A stretch of DNA of 63,472 nucleotides from assembly GCA_021199355.1 (NCBI GenBank), contig JAJQIF010000014.1, forward strand, positions 1 through 63,472. The letters run 5' to 3'. Positions 60,598 to 63,472 of the stretch are shown here, one piece after another. The first letter of the stretch is position 1; every line of letters starts with the position of its first letter. A program made the position numbers and the translations under genes. This DNA comes from Oscillospiraceae bacterium (lineage in GTDB: Bacteria > Bacillota > Clostridia > Oscillospirales > Ruminococcaceae). The notes below the pieces were generated by a model. That model was not told the DNA's origin. It saw nothing but the letters and a program-made list of their open reading frames with translations, and made no database searches.

Positions 60598-60657
60598 CTG
60601 CATAAGACACGACTGCACTCGGGATTTGACGTCCAAGTGCAGTTTGTGTTTATGCAG
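60598..60657 (-). terminator. Long imperfect hairpin between convergent genes
   Basis: CTGCATAA...ACTGCACT pairs with AGTGCAGT...TTATGCAG over about 22 bp with three mismatches, followed on the minus strand by CAGTTTTTTATTTT. Downstream of the AlbA-type gene. Confidence 0.65.
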
Positions 60658-60719
60658 AAAAGAAGCCCAGTAGAATATTCCATTTGCTGAAATGGAAAAC
60701 ACCCACCGGGTTGTTATCG

Positions 60720-62192
60720 CTACGCTTTCACATACTTCTGCTTAGGACTATTGGGCTTATCCGGCACAGTTCGCTTCAGTACTCCTTGCTGAAGTAATGG
60801 CTTTAGAATATTTGCTCTAAAGTAGTAATCAGACTTGATGGCACAGAATTCCATCATTTCTGACTTAGTTCGTTCCTCTGTGCAGAACGCAATCAGCGCA
60901 CTGGTTTTATCGGCATCAAGTTTGATTGTCAATGGTGAAACTCCGCCACCAGCTCCGCCTGTAACTCCGCCACTAACTATTGAATTTTCCGGTCCAACAG
61001 TTGCTGTCGCCGCCTCGTTCAGAGGAATTATCACGCGAAAAACATCGCCTTCGATAAACTCCGGGACTCCTCCTGAGTACAACGCCGTATACTTGTAGGT
61101 GTTCTTCATGCCAGAGCCAAGTTCATCTGCCAAGCCTATCTCACGGAAAACACTCGATATAACCGGATTCTTCGGATACGGGCTGAACGCCTTCACATTT
61201 AATGCGCCGAATCCATGAGAGCGGTTTGCGTTTTCAGTGTAAATGCGGTCTTTCTCTATTATGAATTTCGCGACGTACGCATTTGAATAATCACGATGTG
61301 CGAGCAGGTTCGAGACTATTTCTCTGAGGATTTTGTCTCTGGCACTTATGCTTACTATGCCATCCATAGCAAACAAATCATTCAAGTGTTTCCGTCCGAA
61401 AGCCATTAGTCTATCGTAACTATCTAACAGGTTAGTCACAATAACATCTCTATCGTCATATCTGTCGGTGTTGAATACACGAAAAATGGCGTCAGTTTTA
61501 TGGTGCGCAAGAACAGATACAATCAGGCTATCTGAACCAAAAAGCAAGATTGACGCAAGTGTCAAACCTTCCTTTCCTGTTTCGGGATCTGTAAGAACCA
61601 GCTTTGCACTTCGTAGCAATTCCTCATCCGTCATATCCATCCACGGATGATGTTCTGTTCTCGCCCTTGTCATCTGCCTCGCACGATCAATCAGGTCCTC
61701 CCTTAAATCAGTAACTGTAAGTGCCGGAAAGACCGTATTTACATAGTAAGTATTCTGCTTGCGGGCATAAAGTTGGTACACCAAGTGCTGGTTATCCGTA
61801 ATATCAATATCCGAGTCGTTATTTCTGTCGAAAATACGTCCTCCGCACCGTATGACACTCAGGCTTTCCGGAACGTGGATATGGATAATTATTCTTCCAT
61901 CAATATCGTATGGCTCCGGAATGAGATATAACGGAGGGTTAATCTTATTTCCGTTGTTTATTGTATTGACAAAGTCCTTTTTCATGTTTTCTACCTTATC
62001 TGGTTGAACGCCGAGAATAGAACCATCGTCTTTCACACCGAGAAAAATGTCGCCACCAAGCCTGTTTGAAAATGAGCATACGGTCTCGTAAACATCCTTC
62101 GTGATGTCCGTTGTAGACTTTTTGAACTCAACATTTATTGACTCGCCGGATGTGATTTTGTCCATAAGTTCACCTGGGATTCTGGAATTCAC
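60720..62192 (-). CDS. AlbA_2/Schlafen-type ATP-binding transcriptional regulator
   Basis: 490 residues from GTG 62192, 6 nt after AGGAGG; the longer frame to 62258 has no such site. N-terminal AlbA_2 domain (ESINVEFKKSTTDI; VCSFSNRLGGDIFLGV), middle region, then the HATPase-like half with LREIVSNLLAHRDYSNAYVA and LADELGSGMKN. A C-terminal winged-helix (~430-490) follows a Gly-rich linker. These proteins are found in accessory and defence regions; function here is unknown. Confidence 0.85.
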   Translation of the reverse strand: MNSRIPGELMDKITSGESINVEFKKSTTDITKDVYETVCSFSNRLGGDIFLGVKDDGSILGVQPDKVENMKKDFVNTINNGNKINPPLYLIPEPYDIDGRIIIHIHVPESLSVIRCGGRIFDRNNDSDIDITDNQHLVYQLYARKQNTYYVNTVFPALTVTDLREDLIDRARQMTRARTEHHPWMDMTDEELLRSAKLVLTDPETGKEGLTLASILLFGSDSLIVSVLAHHKTDAIFRVFNTDRYDDRDVIVTNLLDSYDRLMAFGRKHLNDLFAMDGIVSISARDKILREIVSNLLAHRDYSNAYVAKFIIEKDRIYTENANRSHGFGALNVKAFSPYPKNPVISSVFREIGLADELGSGMKNTYKYTALYSGGVPEFIEGDVFRVIIPLNEAATATVGPENSIVSGGVTGGAGGGVSPLTIKLDADKTSALIAFCTEERTKSEMMEFCAIKSDYYFRANILKPLLQQGVLKRTVPDKPNSPKQKYVKA

Positions 62193-62276
62193 GACTACTC
62201 CTCCTGATGCGTATTTATAACCTACTATTAGATTACCACAAATTCGGGATATAATCAAGGGTAGCTTGGAGATTTT

Positions 62277-63472
62277 TCATCCCACCATCTTCTCCACTCC
62301 AACCTCATCCAGAACTTCCTCAGTTTCTGCCGCTTCATTCAAAGCCTTCTCAACCAAATCCTCGCACTTCCATGTTATCTCAGCACACCATTTATCGTAA
62401 ACGGTAACCTTCTCGATGAAAGTATCTGCCATCTTACATGTCAAACGATTCTCATTCTCAAAGAGCCTGACGTTCTCCATCAAGTCGTCAAGTTCCGGCT
62501 TTCTTTGATTTCTGGTCTTTCGGAGTCTCACCTCTTTCTCGTGAAGTTTGTTAAGTTCGGTTCTAATGGAATCAATCTCGGCTGAGAGCTTTTCTTTCTC
62601 TGAGGCAAAATCTTCTTTACTGATTTGACCGTCACTGTAACTCTCATAAAGTTCAAGCTTTTTAGATTGGATAGCTTTAAATTCAGCTTGGAGGTTGTCG
62701 GCTTCATCATTCAGAATGCGTAATCCTTCCCATCGCCTCTGCTCGGCTTCGTCAACATTTCCGCAAGCGGTTTCTAAGAGCATCATCCAGGATTTAAGTT
62801 GTGTGAGCACTCTGGCACCAAGGAATTCTTCCATAATGCGTTCATCAGAACATCCGTCATTATTCCCGGTCTCCATAGTGTGATTACAGTAGAAATAACA
62901 CTCATCATAAATGTTGTCTTTGTAAGCCATCGCGTAACCGCAATTACCACAAAATACTTTTGCTTTTAACGGATAGCGTCTGCCCACAGCGTGTTTGAAC
63001 TTCCTGCTTTTAAAGATTTCCTGAGCTTTCTCGAAAGTCACTGTGTCTACTATTGCAGGGTGATTGTTGGGGATTTTCACAGGGTTCCTAACTTCAACGG
63101 TTTTCTTCATACCTGCTATTACTTGCTTTCTTCTCTGACTTATATATGTCCCAGTGTAAAACTCATTAAGCAGAATATTTCTGACCTTTGTACCTGTCCA
63201 TGCGGCATACTCACTTTTCTCAGGCGAAACCATTTTGCCTCTCATTTTATTTTTCTCATTGTACGAAGCAATGGTGGGAATGCTCTCTTTGTTCAGGATT
63301 TTTGCTATTTCACTTATTTGTTTTCCGTCGCAAGCAAGTGAAAAAACAAGTTGCACTATCTCAGCCGCTTCTTCATCAATAAGCACCTTGCCTTTGTGCT
63401 TCTCGTCTTTAACATAACCAAAAGGCACGTTGAAGAATACCTCTCCATGCTCTCGTTTCATGTCAAAAGTCG
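62277..63472 (-). CDS. Large serine recombinase, C-terminal part (N-terminus off window)
   Basis: About 398 codons, open to the window edge: codons before MKREHGEVFF stay in frame (TFD), so the internal ATG 63461 is not the start. Contains the recombinase domain (NVPFGYVKDEK; FYTGTYISQRRKQ), a zinc beta-ribbon (FCGNCGYAM; YFYCNHTMETG) and a long coiled coil, as in serine integrases. The catalytic resolvase domain should lie just beyond 63472, implying another mobile element at this edge. Confidence 0.88.
   Translation of the reverse strand, partial: TFDMKREHGEVFFNVPFGYVKDEKHKGKVLIDEEAAEIVQLVFSLACDGKQISEIAKILNKESIPTIASYNEKNKMRGKMVSPEKSEYAAWTGTKVRNILLNEFYTGTYISQRRKQVIAGMKKTVEVRNPVKIPNNHPAIVDTVTFEKAQEIFKSRKFKHAVGRRYPLKAKVFCGNCGYAMAYKDNIYDECYFYCNHTMETGNNDGCSDERIMEEFLGARVLTQLKSWMMLLETACGNVDEAEQRRWEGLRILNDEADNLQAEFKAIQSKKLELYESYSDGQISKEDFASEKEKLSAEIDSIRTELNKLHEKEVRLRKTRNQRKPELDDLMENVRLFENENRLTCKMADTFIEKVTVYDKWCAEITWKCEDLVEKALNEAAETEEVLDEVGVEKMVG

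Overview
This window reads as a chromosome segment of an endospore-forming, low-to-mid GC gut-type Clostridia, probably Oscillospirales/Ruminococcaceae. The evidence is spoIVA with a SipL-type LysM partner, the dipicolinate synthase pair dpaA/dpaB, Firmicute-style ribosome binding sites, and many exact TTGACA-17-TATAAT promoters. The assignment is inferred from gene content; no search was run.

Layout. 1-9.6 kb: a Ser/Thr kinase-like gene lacking its catalytic motifs, cardiolipin synthase, a GNAT acetyltransferase, an ABC exporter, gdhA, an SDR oxidoreductase, dtd, an ArsC/Spx-like protein and two small membrane proteins. 9.6-13.5 kb: a secreted Fn3 protein and the sipL-spoIVA spore-coat pair. 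13.6-17.9 kb: an operon rpe-rnfD-rnfE-rnfA-DUF4015, in which the Rnf-like membrane trio has no RnfB/C/G and has lost most metal and flavin ligands. 18.1-19.7 kb: two apparent non-coding transcripts, a ~690-nt RNA candidate on the minus strand behind a consensus promoter and a probable 6S RNA on the plus strand, flanking a DUF1292 gene. 19.7-25.4 kb: a membrane-tethered XRE regulator, an ECF-transporter S component, ruvX, glucokinase, pepF, then rplM-rpsI.

25.38-35.1 kb is a ~9.7 kb integrated element in the 3' end of rpsI, bounded by a 16-bp direct repeat. It has an integrase, divergent repressor/Cro-like regulators around palindromic operators, a P4-type primase-helicase, a terminase small subunit and a sigma-70-family factor, but no capsid, portal, large terminase or lysis genes. 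That is the architecture of a phage-inducible chromosomal island (phage satellite).

35.2-42.5 kb returns to the chromosome: a HAD hydrolase, iron alcohol dehydrogenase, dpaAB, an MNT/HEPN pair, a peptidase-E-like protein, small regulators and a metallopeptidase-like protein. 42.58-46.33 kb is a second, minimal element in tRNA-Pro(GGG): integrase, HUH rolling-circle Rep, an unknown gene, a hairpin-rich non-coding stretch and a repressor, bounded by an 86-bp direct repeat.

46.3-55.9 kb: a GNAT gene; an ECF sigma/anti-sigma/FtsX/ABC-ATPase operon; an operon of two lipoproteins and two small membrane zinc-ribbon proteins, whose upstream region resembles that of the Fn3 gene at 10.3 kb; a glycoside-hydrolase-like gene and an HPr-kinase-like P-loop protein. 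55.9-63.5 kb is accessory and partly decayed: an ABC-2 transporter with DUF2975/HTH regulators, a truncated DUF1703-type nuclease, an Rpn-like protein, XRE regulators (one only a fragment), an AlbA/Schlafen-type ATP-binding regulator and a serine recombinase cut by the window edge.
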